Assembly (NCBI GenBank): GCA_049322755.1
Contig: JBMOQX010000039.1
Location: 1 to 64,000, forward strand
Source: DATIUV01 sp049322755
GTDB taxonomy: Bacteria > Pseudomonadota > Gammaproteobacteria > Burkholderiales > UBA6910
Length of the DNA stretch: 64,000 nt
Direction of reading: 5' to 3'
Shown here: in pieces, positions 62,895 to 64,000 of the stretch
How positions within the stretch are numbered: position 1 is the first letter of the stretch
How the letters are laid out: the number at the start of each line of letters is the position of its first letter
The notes under the pieces: model-generated
Database searches by the model: none
Seen by the model: the letters and a program-made list of their open reading frames with translations, nothing else
What the model was told of the DNA's origin: nothing
Made by a program: the position numbers and the translations under genes

Positions 62895-63925
62895 CCGCAC
62901 CCGGCGCCGCGGGGGCGCCGCCGCTCGCCGTGCTGGATCGGCTGCCGGCCGGATTTCTCGACGCCGATGCCGCCGATCTCCACCGCGTCCTCGGCGGCCC
63001 CACCCTCATCCACCTGCCGGGCCGGCGCCAGCCGCCCCTGTTCGTCTCGGTGCTGCTGCACGGCGACGAGGACGTGGGCCTGCGCGCGATCCAGGCGCTG
63101 CTGCGCGAGGCCGGCGATGCGCCGCTGCCGCGGGCGCTGTCCGTTTTCGTCGGCAACGTCGAGGCGGCGCGCCTGGGCGTGCGGTTTCCCGAGGGCGGCG
63201 CCGACTTCAACCGCGTCTGGCCCGGCGCCGACACCCCGGGCCACAAAGAGGCGAAAGCGCTGATGGCCGAGGTGGTGGAGCGCATGCGCCGGTGCGGCGT
63301 GTTCGCCAGCGTGGACCTGCACAACAACACCGGGCTGAATCCGCATTACGCCTGCGTCAACCGGGTCGATCCGCGCTGGCTCAACCTGGCGGCGCTGTTC
63401 AGCCGCACCGTGGTCTATTTCACCCGGCCACGGGGCGTGCAGTCACTGGCGTTTTCCGAACTGTGCCCGGCCGTCACCTGCGAGTGCGGCCGCGTCGGCG
63501 ACGAGTCCGGCGTCGACCATGCGCGCGAGTTCGTGCGGGCGTGCCTGCAGCTCGCCGAGATCCCGGTTCACGCGCCGCGCGCCGGCGATATTCATGTCTT
63601 CCACACGGTCGCACGGGTGGTGGTGCCGGCGGCGCTTTCCATCGGTTTCGGCGACTGCGACGCGACGCTCTGTTTCCGTTACGACCTCGATCACCTCAAT
63701 TTCCGCGAGCTGGCGCCAGGAACCCCGATCGGCCGTTGCAAGCGCGCCGACGCGTGCCTGCAGGTGAGCGACGAGCAGGGACGCGAGCGCTGGGACGACT
63801 ACTTCGTGCTGGCGGACGGGGAGATCCGCCTGCGGCGGGCGGTGATGCCCTCGATGCTCACCCGCAAGGTGCAGGCGATCCGCCAGGACTGTCTCGGCTA
63901 CCTGATGGAGCGCTGGCCGCTGTAG
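62891..63925 (+). CDS. Succinylglutamate desuccinylase/aspartoacylase-type zinc hydrolase
   Basis: The 344-residue protein has the M14-like zinc site: SVLLHGDEDVGLRA (His and Glu ligands), then ASVDLHNNTGLNPHYACV with the third ligand histidine. The catalytic glutamate is probably in CPAVTCECGRVGD. FNRVWPG is also typical. Such enzymes remove acyl groups from amino acids. The start at 62891 sits in an ATGA overlap with the ligase stop; ATG 62882 is also in frame. Tight coupling suggests both act on the same metabolite. Confidence 0.82.
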   Translation: MTAPGAAGAPPLAVLDRLPAGFLDADAADLHRVLGGPTLIHLPGRRQPPLFVSVLLHGDEDVGLRAIQALLREAGDAPLPRALSVFVGNVEAARLGVRFPEGGADFNRVWPGADTPGHKEAKALMAEVVERMRRCGVFASVDLHNNTGLNPHYACVNRVDPRWLNLAALFSRTVVYFTRPRGVQSLAFSELCPAVTCECGRVGDESGVDHAREFVRACLQLAEIPVHAPRAGDIHVFHTVARVVVPAALSIGFGDCDATLCFRYDLDHLNFRELAPGTPIGRCKRADACLQVSDEQGRERWDDYFVLADGEIRLRRAVMPSMLTRKVQAIRQDCLGYLMERWPL

Positions 63926-63927
63926 CG

Positions 63928-63954
63928 CGCGGGGGCCTGCAACAGGGCCCCGCG
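63928..63954 (+). terminator. Hairpin after the last gene
   Basis: CGCGGGGGCCTG and CAGGGCCCCGCG form a 12-bp stem with one mismatch and a three-base loop, directly after the stop at 63925. There is no T-run, so termination is plausible but unproven. The rest of the window to 64000 holds no gene I can support. Confidence 0.4.
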
Positions 63955-64000
63955 GACCCATGCCCGAGGCCGTTTCCGCACCGAATCGCGTAAAATCGCG

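Overview
The window reads as a high-GC chromosome segment from a Gram-negative proteobacterium, most likely a beta- or gammaproteobacterium. The markers are an MlaA outer-membrane lipoprotein, an Slp lipoprotein, CbpA/CbpM, YqjD/YqjE/YqjK-like proteins, a SirB1-type protein, a DksA/TraR-type zinc protein and the large NAD-dependent glutamate dehydrogenase. The species cannot be named from sequence alone.

Left end (1-4500) is accessory DNA. It holds the 3' end of a heavy-metal RND efflux gene, a zinc-ribbon gene whose tail is replaced by an insertion-sequence remnant, an excisionase fragment, and a tyrosine integrase broken by one frameshift. Just after the integrase lies a piece resembling the 3' end of tmRNA (ssrA), followed by a strong terminator. 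I read this as the outer edge of an island integrated at ssrA. Next comes a Fic gene bounded by two 132-bp direct repeats, each able to fold into four consecutive hairpins.

4570-11093 is a protein quality-control divergon. Three small heat-shock proteins run left; cbpA, cbpM, an M48 protease, ftsH and a YagE/RMD1 membrane protein run right, with heat-shock-like promoter elements between them. 11114-16356 is a complete alternative spermidine operon (speA, carboxyspermidine/carboxynorspermidine dehydrogenase, nspC, speB). 16678-20909 holds a YqjD/E/K-like membrane trio, a DUF4139 protein, LemA and a GIDE-domain membrane protein with an EF-hand loop. 20918-25744 is the large glutamate dehydrogenase.

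25941-32638 is a suf iron-sulfur assembly operon (Rrf2 regulator, sufB, C, D, S, U, T, Rieske protein) with an IscR-like operator in its promoter. 32774-44152 carries a hydrolase, two GGDEF proteins, a DUF1992 protein, acyl-CoA metabolism genes and a branched-chain 2-oxoacid dehydrogenase operon (E1alpha, E1beta, E2). 44365-50749 holds an exported Pcm, a Kef-type antiporter and a probable catabolic operon. 50881-63925 is mostly housekeeping: mlaA, htpX, a DMT transporter, DsbA-like, SirB1-like, DUF6352, polX, a DksA-like gene, tRNA-Arg(CCU), an slp-like lipoprotein gene, and a GCS2-type ligase overlapped by a zinc deacylase.

Three copies of a roughly 150-170 bp nested palindromic intergenic repeat (30541, 39514, 44194) link otherwise unrelated regions. 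Together with the four-hairpin repeat around fic, they are the least explained structures here.
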